Translations under genes and position numbers: made by a program
Part shown: positions 11,457-23,310 of the stretch, piece after piece
Layout: the number at the start of each line of letters is the position of its first letter
How positions within the stretch are numbered: position 1 is the stretch's first letter
The notes under the pieces: model-generated
The model's input: the letters and a program-made list of their open reading frames with translations, nothing else
The model's database searches: none
What the model was told of the DNA's origin: nothing
Origin: Eremomyces bilateralis CBS 781.70
Taxonomy: Eukaryota; Ascomycota; Dothideomycetes; Eremomycetales; Eremomycetaceae
Assembly (NCBI RefSeq): GCF_010015585.1
Contig: NW_022985067.1
Span: 1,748,940-1,812,939 of the forward strand
DNA length: 64,000 nucleotides
Reading direction: 5' to 3'

Positions 11457-13360
11457 AGCGGGCGATGCATGAGACCTTTCACAAGAATCTCCAAACCTTT
11501 GGAATTGATAGTGAGGTGGGAGGATTATAAGACTTGGAAGGCAATGAAACACACAAAGGAAAAGGAATGGCTAAATAATGGGGATCTTAGACTGTATGAA
11601 GAACTCAGACGAGGCATGCATACAGCCTCACGTACCGCCAATCTGCCACCGAAACGGCAAAAGACCGAACAGTCGTCCCGGGTCAAGCGATTGATGTATA
11701 TCAATTGATACGAATCTATCTTTGGCCAGTTTCCGCTCGTATGCTAGGCCAGGATACATCAATGCTACACTTTCCCGCAGAGGGTGCTGCGGTAGTTGGC
11801 TCTGCTAGTTGGAAGGTGAAGTACACGCTATCATACGATCAGCGGATGAGTTCTGCTCCATGAACAACCGGCATGGAAACGTCGGGATACATGGCGGCGG
11901 TGGTCGGAGGTAGAACGGATCGAGTAAGTGATGTGCACTAAAAACAGATCAACTAGGCAAGTCGACCTGTGGACCAATAGCAGTCTGCAGTTCCGCAACA
12001 CGAAGGACGGCAAAATATACATGCACAAGAGGCAATTGAATCTCAATTCCCATGTCATCGCCCCAGGCTGATGGCAATCTCGATCCATGATCTCGGCGAC
12101 GTTGCACGGGCTCCGTTCAGCCACGGGAGCTACGTCGGAGACTCGGGGTTGATATCAGGACATAGGAAATCGAATGGAATCCGTTCATACCTAAGGACCA
12201 TCTTAAGCCTAGGGAGTCCCTGATATTGCCCAGACATCCCAAGGCAGTCTTTTAATCAGAGCATCGTAAGGAGTAGCTAGTAGTTGACAAACATGGACCT
12301 GTCTGGACGACGGACGAGTCCGACCGAGGCAGTTCAGCCTCAATTATGGACTTTGAGGCTCCAATAAATGTGCTCGGCGAGTACCACGAGCTCCAGCTAA
12401 CAGGCTCGTATCACTCAAATACCAAGAGGTTGAACTCCGTAGGCATCTTTGGTGACGACGGAAGACGTTCAGACGGAAGACGGAAGACGATGCAAACATG
12501 AACAGGAAGAGCAGACAGGGCGATAGGGAGAGGAGGCGAGGCTGTGCCGGGATGCCAGCCTACCAAGTACCAAGCAGAGGTGAGAGTCCAACGCCAGACA
12601 GTGAGGTGACAAAGCAAGCGCTGCAGGGATTTCGGAATCCTTTAGTGGAGAACCGAGCGTGGGGTCCGGGCCGTTGACTGTTGAGGAATGAGGACCCAGG
12701 TTTCACGTTCATTGGCTGACCAGCGGGATAAAGAACGGTACTCCGTACATAGTACGTCATGGATGTGCATCGGATCTGTCTCAACTCTCAAGAGACAAGA
12801 GTCTCCGTTTGTGGAGGAAGGCGCCATGCAGGGCGGACAGGGGTCATCCGGGGTCATCCGGGGTCCAAGAACTGATCTCACTAAGCTTATGCTCCCAGTC
12901 CATCGCGATAGTATAGTCAGAACAGACTACGCTGCATCTCAGCATTCACTTCGGCTAAGGACCGCTTCTGGCTGGTCAGCGATTGCCATATGGATACTTC
13001 TGGGAAATCATTGATGGGCTTGGCCCTGTGGTGGGACCTTGTGATGAGAGCACAGGCACCCGTACCGTAGCTGTGCCGCCGCTGCGTCAAGTCGTTTGCT
13101 GTCATTTAGTTGAGGAGGCACCCTTCCTCCAATCCTACTCTTTCCGCAAACTATACCTCACCACCTGTGCCATATCGTAATCACCATCCTGCTACTTAAC
13201 TCACCTAGCGAATAGTGGCCCCGCGTCCAACCCCTCCCACCTCTCCAACCTCTGATAACTCCTGCTTGAGTTTCTTCAACAGCAAGCCAACCTTGGAAGG
13301 ATCCTGCCGTAGCCATCGTCGACATCAAACTCTCTCATCCCAACCTAGCAGGAACGCATC
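11457..13360. other. Intergenic, no supported gene
   Basis: 1.9 kb of short frames. Visible features are small only: a GACGGAAGAC repeat near 12469-12490 and a tandem GGGGTCATCC near 12840-12862. The last 130 bases hold the promoter/leader of the hemerythrin gene. Confidence 0.5.
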
Positions 13361-14241
13361 ATGGCTCCAAAACCATGGGCCGACGAGCCCTTCGCTCTGC
13401 TGGAGACGCCGTCGAAGACCATGGACAAGGTATGTTGACAGCTCTGGACGCCTCTACCTCATCTTTTCATGTAGTGGGATATATCTGACGGTGAGCCCTT
13501 TAGAGCTCGCATTATGCTATCGTAGTGGCCTCTGAAATGACCCACTCCCACAACGTCCTCATCCGCGGCCTCAACAGCATCTATCAACAAGCCCCGCTTG
13601 TCAAGAACCCCCAGGATGTCGAGGACCTCTTGTTCTACTGCCAGGCCTGGGTCATGATGGTCCATCACCACCACGAAACCGAGGAGGAAACCCTCTTCCC
13701 CGACCTGGAAGAGTTTACGCAGAAGCCAGGGATCATGGCGGGCAACCAGGCGCAGCACAATGCGTTCCACGATGGGATGGAGAAGTTCTCCGAATACGCG
13801 AAGAACACGAAGCCGGACGAGTACAAATGGGACGAAATGAAGGCCGTCATCGACGCCTTTGCTCCCTCGCTCTACACGCATTTGAGGGAGGAGATCCAGA
13901 CGCTGCTTGATCTGCGCCAGTACGATTCGGACGGCGTCAAGACGGTTTGGGGGAAGACCGAGGACGCGGCGAAAGGAGGAAAGCATCCTCACCTATTTGT
14001 AAGTTTGGAGTGGCTCCGAAACAGGCTCGGAGGGCTGACTATCGCATAGGAGATGATCATGCCTTGCGTCATGGGCAACGTCGACAAGACATATGAAGGC
14101 GGCATCCACAAAGAATTCCCGCCATGGCCGTTCTTCATTCCTTATGCTGTGCATTATTGGTTTGCTCGTTCACATACTGGCGCCTGGCGGTTTTGCCCCA
14201 GCGACTTTTGGGGTAATCCCCGACCATTGACTTTCCAATAA
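13361..14241 (+). CDS. Hemerythrin HHE-domain protein
   Basis: Four exons, 13361-13429, 13475-13490 (a 16-nt microexon), 13526-13998 and 14050-14241, total 750 nt (249 residues). The domain shows the four-helix diiron ligand pattern: MTHSHNVLIRGL, MVHHHHETEEETLFPDLEE, AQHNAFHDGMEKF and YTHLREEIQTLL. Such proteins bind a non-heme diiron centre and are linked to oxygen, NO or iron handling; some fungal ones sit in metabolite clusters. The N-terminus MAPKPWADEPFALLETP is typical of the fungal subgroup. No signal peptide; predicted soluble. It is convergent with the terpene cyclase. Microexon placement is my inference from frame (DK|WDISD|VASEM); a slightly different splice is possible there. Confidence 0.88.
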
Positions 14242-14886
14242 GCTGCTTTCGAATGGTCGAGAGCACTGAATGTTGCAACCCTGTTGGCGTGAAACGGGAT
14301 ATACGTATGATGCATCTTTGCGGGGAAATAATAAAAATGAGGATTAAAGCCTTTATGGGTCCTCTCACTCATTCCTATTCAGTCACTAAACATGGCGCGG
14401 AGTGCTCGACTAGAAGCATTCAAATGACCTAGTTTTACCCTAGAGGAATATTATAGTGTATCGCGTATCGCGTTTCACCTTCTTTATAACATCACGACTC
14501 TGGTCTCTGGCTGTCGGTCTCCTAGATAGTAGCGAAAGTCAACCAGTGCCCCGATATTAGTGCTGGTAAATCCCAGTATTGACCGCGATCCTTACAACGG
14601 CATCTTTCACGGAACTCGACTATGGTATACCGAAAGTCCCTCACAATGTAGCAGTAGGTAAGCAGCTGTTGTTCAACGATCCACATCTTTGGTGTTCTTC
14701 TATTTCTAGACGGTCAAGGTATAATTACGAAGAAGCGAAAACCACTGGAACTCCAGTCAAACACACTACACAAGCCCCTCCACTTGCCCAATGCCTGGCC
14801 AGGAAACCGAGAAGAAATCCAAACCTCCAACAAGAATCATTTGCATCAGCATCGTTACTTTCAAAGCGCTGCGTACTATATGGAAC
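14242..14886. other. Convergent intergenic region
   Basis: 645 bases between the 3' ends of the hemerythrin and cyclase genes. Short frames only, AT-richer than the flanks. Probably two 3' UTRs. Confidence 0.45.
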
Positions 14887-16314
14887 TCATAGCGTCAACC
14901 AAATCTTCCCATGATCCTGGCTCATCCCTGCCATCCCATACCTGCCGGTCGCAAGACTCCAAGTCAAATTCCCGACACAGTATTTCCGGTTCGCTTCCAC
15001 GAACGCATCCACATGCTGATACGCCTTCTCGTTTAGCCGTGCTTCAGCTTTCAGACGATCGGCGGCGATCTCGAAGCGATTCTTCGATGCCTGCAACGCT
15101 TCCGTGGCAACGTCGATCGCTTGCTGCAGCGTGCTGCCCCGAGAGTAGGTGATAGGTACGATGCTGTCGATGCAGCCGGCGGACTAGAATGTTCGTTAGT
15201 GCGACTCATACTGGCGTCGAATGGGAGAGGGGGAAACAAGTATCAGGTGGGAAAGATGTTGAGACGCACGATTTCCTTTTTCAGGGACAACAAATCATTG
15301 GTACTGAAGGCCGATTAGCACGGTCGACAACGCTAGAAATCCAAGGTGGAATAAAAAGGCTCACATTGAGATCATGATGATGGTCTCATCCCGGATAGCA
15401 CGAATACTGGGCGATTGCATGACCAGATCGCCTACTCGGACCTGGTCGGCGTATCTTGAATCGGGTTTAATACTGATCAGATCGCGGGCGGCGCATTACT
15501 TACTCCACGGCAGCCACAGCAATGCCCACTGCGCTGGTGCCCATACGGAAAGCCCAGTATTCATCGATGCCAGGGATTTGAACCCTTAGACGGATCTCCT
15601 GTTCCACCTGGGAGTGAGCCAGGAACTGAATCATCTCGTCGTAGTAGCGTTGGCGTTGTGCTGAGCATCTCGGTCAATGATCCGTGCAAAATTTACAACC
15701 GTCACAGAATGTGGAACGGTGACAGCTTACCGACTGAATACACATCTCTAAACGCCTCGCCCACTTCCTGGAAGCTCTCGATGATGCGGTTCTGCGGAAC
15801 TGGGGCGCTCTCGCCCTTCCACAACCCGAGACAATAGGATACCCATTCGATGGTATTCTTGCGGTAGGCTTGTGCCGCATCAAAATCGTCTGTACACGAT
15901 CCACCAGGCTCGTCGATCTCATCATCCCAGGTGAAGAGCCAGATGGACATGTACAGCATAATCTTGAGCTCCGTGAAATCGGCCTGGGGCCACCATGAGG
16001 CGGCGAACAGTGCGAAGTCCGAACGCTTGAGTTTGGAGAGCTTGATCCCTTGTTCGTAGACACTGTGTTACAGTTAGTCCCGACAGTCCATTAAGGATAG
16101 ATAGGGGCTGTCGACTCCTCGAGACGATATAATCATACCTGTCCAACCGAGCATTGGCAATCGGGATCATAAGCTCATAGTACTCGTTGACGTTCTCACT
16201 GTACGCACCAGGCCAGCCTGCGAAGATAGGTCGCAGGTCAGGGAGGTAAGCCCTCTGGCCTCGGATGCTTTCGAGCAGCTGTGTGCGCCTATCGAGAATC
16301 ATAGTGACAATCAA
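14887..16314 (-). CDS. Class I terpene cyclase (sesquiterpene-synthase type)
   Basis: Six exons on the minus strand, 16314-16139, 16062-15731, 15660-15504, 15454-15365, 15303-15270 and 15183-14887, total 1086 nt (361 residues). The fold's three signatures are present: the aspartate-rich WDDEIDE (about residue 107), the NSE/DTE triad NDLLSLKKE in the 34-nt exon 5, and a C-terminal RY in ATGRYGMAG. Upstream, YLPDLRPIFAGWPGAY matches the usual N-terminal motif. It ionises a prenyl diphosphate, by family size most likely farnesyl-PP, with Mg2+. It resembles the fungal/bacterial terpene synthase family 2 rather than UbiA-type cyclases; the product cannot be predicted. The start may be 16314 or 16302, and an extra 5' exon upstream cannot be excluded. 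Divergent from the P450 at 17509. Confidence 0.92.
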
Positions 16315-17508
16315 CTTTCACATAATAATATCTATGAGAAGGTATACAACCCCCAACAATCAGCGCTGCCAGTGCACTAGATATGTCCGCCAGACCTGGT
16401 CGTCACCACGGTCTCCTCCGTTTCATGGTTTAATTCGAGGTCTCGGGCTGATTCGCCACTTTGATACACATAGATCAGCACCTTGGAACCTGGCTCTGGG
16501 GTTCTCGGATAGAACCACATTCGGATCGGATAGGCGGGTCTGCCTTGGCTAACTCTCCGCAACTTGTACGCATACCAGGAATATTTCCGTTAGTCCATGG
16601 GTGCTGAGATATGTATCATCTGGGCGTTCCTTGGATTACCTGTTTTCGACAAGGTCCGAAGGGATGGTTTGGCGGTCCAAACCAAAGTTATGTTAGTTTA
16701 TCCTTAATACTGTTGCTATATTAATATCAATCGAGCTTTCGCTTAGTCTATCCAAGGTCTTCATGGACTCCATTGGTGTGGAAACAATGCTACAATGGTT
16801 CGGTTGGCTAGACTGCAATTACTAGCCATCGATTCGTCGAAGAGACGATGGCCAAAGAGGAAACGTCCTTCCGCATTTCTATAAAAGGACAAGGCATTAT
16901 ATTGTTAACCCAAGCTTGGAGAAGAACCATTGGTTGTTCAGTTTGTTGTTCAGTTTGTTGTAAGTTCTGACGTTGGATATTCGGACTCCGTACACAGCCA
17001 CTAACCGGATTAGGCGTGGAGCAGACATCACCAAGCCCTCCTATGCTCATGATTTCCTACCATTCAGACACATGTACGAAAAGGACATCCGTCCGTACCC
17101 GTTACTGAAATAATGAGATACAACTCCGGTTAGCATGAATTCGGGTTGCATCGTGTATCAGGCGGTTCTCGCTGACACCGCGGCTGAAGTCTCCTTGGCA
17201 GGCTGGTGAGGTGGCGGTCATAGACGTTCGACGCGACCAACTCCGACGAGATCGAATTCCGAAGAGCAGTAAAATGCTCAGGCTCAGGGACAAGGATTCG
17301 AGCCGAAACATGGATACCATATCAGACTTGATATTGTTCGGAGGTGCTGGACGGCAAGAGTTTATCTCATAGTCCTATCCTTAGGAACCGAGTTGTACAT
17401 ATCTCTGCTGTCAGGCCGGTGCAAAAGACCAAATTCCTATCGCCGTCAATATAATCATTTTTAGACAGACTTCATTACTAGTTTCTTTCATTCTCTACCT
17501 TAGTAGCC
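16315..17508. promoter_or_regulatory. Shared divergent promoter region of terpene cyclase and P450
   Basis: 1.2 kb between two divergent gene starts. It holds no convincing gene; a 61-codon minus frame at 16377-16562 is discussed under rejected items. A direct repeat GTTCAGTTTGTT occurs twice at about 16938-16963. Bidirectional control of the two pathway genes is an inference from layout. Confidence 0.5.
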
Positions 17509-19363
17509 ATGGCAGGATTTACTGCTGCGGCCTCTCCCGTCACAGTAGCAGCAGGTCTTGCTGTTCTTGGGATTGGATATCTGATCGGCCTGGTTATCTA
17601 CCGATTATACTTCCATCCGCTTGCTCGCTTCCCTGGGCCCAAGATCGTAGCCGCAACGTACTGGTATGAAGCATGTATCGATATGTTCAAAGGCATCCGC
17701 GGCCAATACTACCGGGAGGTGGAGAAGATGCACCAGAAATACGGACCAATCGTCCGCATCAACCCAGATGAGATCCACGTGAGTGACCCAGGCTGGTTCG
17801 AACTTCTGTATGCTGGCCAGCCTGCTCGAAGGGACAAATGGCCAGCCACGGCGATGATGCTCGGAACGACCCTTGGAACATTCGGGACCGTGGACCACTA
17901 CATGCATCGTAAGCGGAGGGCCGCCAACAGTGCCCTATACACGCTGCAGAACATCGCGTCATCTGAGCCCCTGATCCACAAGCATCTAGCTCGCCTGTGT
18001 GAGGTCCTCCGCTCGTCTAACGGCAAGGTCATCGAGCTTCGCCGGAGATTCATCGCATTCACGTCGGACTCCTTGGCTGACTTCGCATTTGGCGAGACGT
18101 TCGGCATCCAGGATGATGAAGACGCAGCCGAAAACTGCCATCAAACCTTCAATGCGTTGACGAGTGCGGCGCCGTTCATCAAGCAGTTTCCATGGTGCCA
18201 ATCGCTCGTGAAGCAGGTTCCGCTGCCAGTTGCGAAGCTGCTTGCTCCACACTTGTCAAAGGTCTTGGAGATGAGATTGGTAGTGAGCCCATTCGTACAC
18301 ACTGAGCCAACCGCTAACTTTCTGTGTGACAGCGCGTCCGCGATCAGGCGGCCAAGTTTATGGCTCACGAATATGCGGAGCTCGAAGAAAAGCACGAGCC
18401 CCGTCTAAACATCTTCCAAGCGATGCAGGACAGCCCGCTTCCCATACAAGAGAAGTCCATCGCGCGGATGGCAGACGTGGCGACGGAAGTGTTCTTCGCT
18501 GGATCCGGCCCGATGTCCCGTGCTCTTTCCACTGGCGTGTTCTTCTTGTTAAACAACGCGGACGCCCTTCAGCGTCTCAAAGAGGAACTCAACCAGGCAA
18601 TCCCAAATATTAACAATATCCCGCAAGGGAAAGCGCTGGAGAGTCTCCCATGGCTGGTATGTACCGATATCTAGTATTCGTCAATCTGTGGCTGGGTTGA
18701 CCTTCAAATAGAGTGCTGTTGTTAGAGAGACGTTCCGTATCTCGACGATCATCAGCTCGAGAATCCCGCTCGTTCCTCAAGAAGATTTGGTCTACCAAGA
18801 ATGGGTAATCCCAGCAGGAGTAAGTCGACACTGATTTAGTAATCCGATTATCTGGGCATCCGCTCCAAAGTTAGATTACCATGCGGCACCTAAACTAACC
18901 GAGAGCCAGACACCAATTGCCATGTCACAAGCCGCCATTCTCTTGGATCCCAACATCTTCCCAGAGCCTCGCGAGTTCAGGCCTGAGCGATGGTTGGCAG
19001 ACAATGAGGCTCAAAGCGGATCAGAAGGTCCTCTCCGCACCGACTTAGACAAGTACTTCGTGCCATTCTCGAAAGGAGGTAGGAAGTGCCAAGGGCAAGT
19101 GTAAGTGCCATATTCTTCCCCGTCTGTTCTGCGAAATGCCTCGCAACAATAAAAGAATCTTGTGGCTGATGTATAGCCTTAACAGCTTCGCAACAATGGA
19201 ACTCCGCGTCACGCTCGCTGTGGTTTTCCGCCGATTTGAGTTGGAGCTGTATGAGACAATTCGCGAGAGGGATGTTGATAACCAACGGGATTGCTTCCTT
19301 GGCGAATCCATGCCAGATAGTCCGGGTATTCGTGTCCGCGTACTGAAAGAATACGCGTACTGA
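17509..19363 (+). CDS. Cytochrome P450 monooxygenase
   Basis: Five exons, 17509-18279, 18333-18656, 18712-18819, 18910-19100 and 19177-19363, total 1581 nt (526 residues). An N-terminal membrane anchor (AGLAVLGIGYLIGLVIYRLY) is followed by the proline hinge FHPLARFPGPK. The K-helix ETFR, the FRPERW motif and the heme-binding loop FSKGGRKCQG (Cys ligand) are all present. The I-helix reads FFAGSGPMSRALST, which departs from the usual A-G-x-D/E-T-T and lacks the acidic residue and the standard oxygen-activating Thr. It is a microsomal oxidase of the fungal benzoate/trichothecene-type clans by overall look; the CYP family cannot be fixed without a search. Divergent from the terpene cyclase, so a hydrocarbon tailoring role is the natural guess. 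Confidence 0.93.
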
Positions 19364-20018
19364 TATAAGATCTTGAGAAAGACGGCTACACGTTTCTAGC
19401 GATGCTTATGGGATGCGGTCATGGAGGTAGGCGTTGATACCATTTATTATTGTACTCTTCTTAGTGAAAGGTGCCTTGTAGACACCCGCAAGATATGATG
19501 GCGTATGTGTCATTTGACCTACCACGGGACAATGATATTGAAGCGAGCTTGAATAACACAGTGACTGGAATGAATTCAAGAAGATGAATGGCAATATTAT
19601 GAAAAAGAAACTTTCGATGCTTTTGTCAAGCCCCTCCCCTCTAGCCCCAGACCCTCCGCCCCAACCCCACGCCCCCTCCGCCCTTTATTTCGAGGCAACA
19701 AGGCCGTAAGGTATATAATACCCCATTCAAGCCACAGTAGCCACACCCGGTCATCATTGGCGTCATTTCCGGGCAGTCCTCTTATTGTATTCCGTATCTT
19801 AACTGTAGATTGCACAGCACAGCACTTTTCCATCGTTTCCTTGATGGTCAGTCAGTTCAAGCCTGGTGACACTAACATGAGCAATTACTTTTAAGGAAAA
19901 GCTTGGAGTCGTCCCAAATATGCCCGAACGATGAGATCCCGTCCCGCTTCTTACGATCTCAACCCGACTACTATACAAAGCGTGTCAGCGTCACCCATCT
20001 AGCGACCATTACGTCGAA
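19364..20018. other. Intergenic with a G-quadruplex-type tract
   Basis: 655 bases between P450 and the RING gene. It contains the C-rich tract at 19631-19683 (listed separately); otherwise nothing coding. Confidence 0.5.
19631..19683 (-). repeat. G-rich tract with G-quadruplex potential (minus strand)
   Basis: On the minus strand this 53-nt stretch has eight runs of three to five Gs separated by one to six bases, far more than the four runs needed for a quadruplex. It lies about 270 bases downstream of the P450 stop and about 340 upstream of the next ATG. Confidence 0.6.
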
Positions 20019-22954
20019 ATGGAGTTAGATACATCGACAGATCGCTTTACCAATGCGATGAACGCGACCTCGTACTTCGCTCCGTCTGGCATGGACCTCT
20101 TGATGGCAATCCCGCGCCTGGCCCGACGAGCCGGTGCACTCGCCTTCTACTATGTTCCTGAGCACCTTGATGGCTTCGTGGGCAAGATCAGAGATGGAGG
20201 GAGCGTAATCGCGGACCCTACGACATCGAACACAATAAATGCCACGATCACGAACGGTTCAAAGACGTTCATACAATCCGCTACAGGAGGTTTGGCCCCG
20301 GCAATAAGTGCTGCTGCGGGAGGAGGCACGGCGGAGTCTGCGGGAGGTATATTCAGTCTGCAGAACTTCCGGAATCTAGGTGGACTATTTTCTTACGTGA
20401 CATCCAAGTGGGCTTTGACGACATTTATCGTTGTAAGGGATTCTTCCTCAGACTTCTGACTTTAGGCTGACGACCCCTTGAACAGGGTCTCATCTTGAAC
20501 AGAACCCAATTCTACGCGTCCTCTCGCGTACCTCTCCGACTGAACTGGATAATGCGGTTATCCCTTTACCTCATGCCCATTCTCGTAATGATACACCGGA
20601 TACATATCCTGTTTCAAGCCATTAGATGCCAGACATCTCCGGACTGGTCGGAGTTGCGATATGGCAATGCGACCAAACATATAGGCACGGACTATGCAGG
20701 AGAGGGAGGCATTCTATACTCCATCAGCTCTACGACACTTTTCTGGGAGGACGACGCAGCTTCATGCCGAGGAGTTAATATGGGAGGGTTTGAGGACAAG
20801 AACCTTATACAATTATCCGGTTCTTTGGCTATGCTCTGGCCGCTCTTCCTGTCGTTCGGTCTCAATGCATTCGTTGAGAACCTAGCCTGTGCTCTCCAGG
20901 GGCGACAGCCCATGGCTGAGACGGGAATGACGACCTTTGAGCACTCCCTTGCTTTCGCAGAGGCCGAATCGGCGGTGTTGAGGCCTTTCGAACTGTTGTC
21001 GAAACTTGCTCCAACTGAGCTGCACCCGGATTCGAGTGTGAGCACGAAGCTGACACGAGCACTGGCCATGCAGATCCTCAATGTTGCTCCTGAGGTTCTC
21101 GCAGTCTCCCTCATTTCGAGCCTCAACCATTTATCCAGTCACATTCTCGCAGTCCTCGGCATTCGGAACCGATTCCGCCTCCTGAACACCGGTATATGGG
21201 GCATGGCATACATGAGCACGTTTGTCTGGTCTTTCTTCAGCATGACGATGTCGGAAGAACTTTCGGTAAATCTAGGATTATTGAGGTTTCCAACTGTCTG
21301 TATCATTGGATTCGTCCCGCATCTCGTTATCCTCTGGGGAATCTCGGTTTGCGCTACTATCTATGCCATGGCCCTCCTGATCACAGCCCTAGCCCCCCCC
21401 TTAGGACGAGAGCGTCCGCAAACGCTCAAGGAACGGTTCAAATTCGCATACCAGAACCTTCAGGCGAATGTCTACCTCTCGACTGGGACTCCGATCGTAC
21501 TGCGGTGGCAGGATGACTTTTACACGACACTGTTGAAGACTGGATTCACGCTGTTAACATGCGCAAGTGAGGCAGTCTATCTCAATGAAGGATCAACCGT
21601 CAACGTCCATCGGGCTACATGGTTGGAGGAGAAGCGGTTGGACGAATTGGCGGCTTCGAAGGGCCTTCACCAACGCGCTATGGAATCCGTGCCCGCCGGA
21701 CTGCGATCCGATATGATCGCCCAGGGTCTGAGCTCGATTGATGACCAAACCGCAGAGGATGCGGCACGTTTTGCGTCCAGCTCTGGGTATGCCCGTGAAC
21801 GGAAGGCTAAAGGGGGCCAAGCGTACCCTGATATTGCACAGGCTCCTATCCGTGATCGAGGTGTCGGAGTTTTCCAGCGTCATGGGCGTTGGCTTCTGTC
21901 TCTTAGATTCCTAAAGAGCATATTCTGGCTCTGCGCGGGTCTCCATGCTCGCGCACTCATTTCGGTCATGAATACCTTGGGCATCAGCTATGTTCCATTG
22001 TGGCTCCGAAGAGTAGCGGGGACACGGTCAAGGGGACGGAAGCCAATGGAGAAGAGTCGGAATGCTACGGCCCAGGTTCTAAAATTTTGGGTCCTAACTG
22101 AGGATGGTGAATTGAGGACACCGACGGACCGTAATGTGGATGTTGAAGCTGAGATGAGGAGAAGAACGCTTAATGGGGAGGGCGCCATGTCCGGCGCAGA
22201 AAACGAGGGTCTTCTCGACCACGACCTCTACAACTGGTGGACACGGGGGGGTTGGTGGGGTGACATTGATGCGAGCGGCGACTATCAAACCCCCGAGCAA
22301 GAAGACGACCTCACCAGTGTCGTCTCAACCATCACAGATTTGAGCAGTGTGGATGATTTGGTCGACGAAGACGAAGACGGGCGCCGAACACCCACCCAAC
22401 TTAGCCCGTTCCCTAGCCGCCAATCCACCCCCATCAACGACGACCTCCTTGACAGGACGCGCCTGGCCTCCCTTCTCAACCCGCAATCCTCCGAAGAGCA
22501 ACACGAGGCGCATCTTCTCTCCCGCCGCCTCCTCCGCGACAGCCCCATGACCCGCTCCCAATACCGCCGCGAACTCGACCGCGAACGGTCCCGCGTCCTT
22601 CTCTCACGACGAGGCGCGGCGCTAGGGAGTCGTGGCGGTCCATCACCGACCGCGATATCCCCCGAAGAGGAGGAGAAGATCCTTGAACGCTTCATCCTCG
22701 AACGACGCGATGCCGCGGCGCAGCAGCATCTTCCCGGCGAGAATGGTGCGTGGGAGAGTGGTGCGGAGGGGATGGGGGCCGCAGGGCCGCAGTGCGTGGT
22801 GTGTCAGTTCAGTCCACGGACAACGCTGCTGTGGCCATGCGGGTGCCTTAGCCTTTGCGATGATTGTCGTGTGGGCTTGGCAACGCGGAATTTCAATACG
22901 TGCGTTTGTTGTAGGACGGACGTGGTGGCGTATTCCAGGCTGTATGTGCCGTAA
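20019..22954 (+). CDS. Multi-pass membrane RING ubiquitin ligase, Asi1/Asi3 type
   Basis: Two exons, 20019-20432 and 20486-22954, total 2883 nt (960 residues). After a polar N-terminal region come several membrane helices (WIMRLSLYLMPILVMI, SLAMLWPLFLSFGLNAFV, WGMAYMSTFVWSFFSM, VPHLVILWGISVCATIYAM). A long acidic/disordered linker follows (about 640-890), and the end is a Cys-rich RING (from residue 908): CVVC, PCGCLSLCDDC, CVCC. Position and architecture match the yeast inner-nuclear-membrane Asi1/Asi3 ligases that degrade misplaced membrane proteins. The position usually held by His in PCxH is Cys here. Alternative: another RING membrane ligase of the ER. The intron (20433-20485) has GTAAGG and CTTGAACAG ends. 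Confidence 0.82.
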
Positions 22955-23310
22955 GGAAGGTTGTTTAGTGGCGTGGCTTATGTTTTTTAAGCATGGGATC
23001 ATAGCATAGCATATCTGTGTAGAAATGGATTTGGAATTGGCATCAGACTAGTTTTAACACCTCTACAGGCCTCTACCACAGTAAATACCCCGATGGAGAT
23101 CGTCCGAGGAGATCGTCCCCGCCTGTCGGAGGAGATCGGCGCTCGGGATGTGGCTGGTGGCTCGGTGGGGGTGGGTGGGGCAACCCGGATCTGATGTCGC
23201 CACGCTTGGTCATCAACCTCAGGACGATGGTACTAATTATCTAGAGGTTGGGATTGCCTTTGAACTTTTACACTCCCGTTTTATATTTAAAGGATTCAAA
23301 AGCGAATACA
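22955..23310. promoter_or_regulatory. NBP35 upstream region with repeated GGAGATCG
   Basis: 356 bases between two tandem genes. GGAGATCG occurs three times between 23095 and 23140, the first two copies followed by TCC; the spacing is irregular. TATATTTAAA at 23282-23291 is a TATA-like string about 20 bases before the ATG at 23311. A regulatory role is inference. Confidence 0.45.

Noticed and set aside
12300-12345. Region with GACGAGTCCGACCGAGG, a weak reminder of a ribozyme core
   Set aside because: The required conserved core and closing stems of a hammerhead are absent.
16377-16562. 61-codon minus frame just upstream of the terpene cyclase, a possible extra 5' exon
   Set aside because: No clean splice joins it to the cyclase without changing the conserved start, and its sequence does not resemble known cyclase N-termini. 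Kept open as a remote option.
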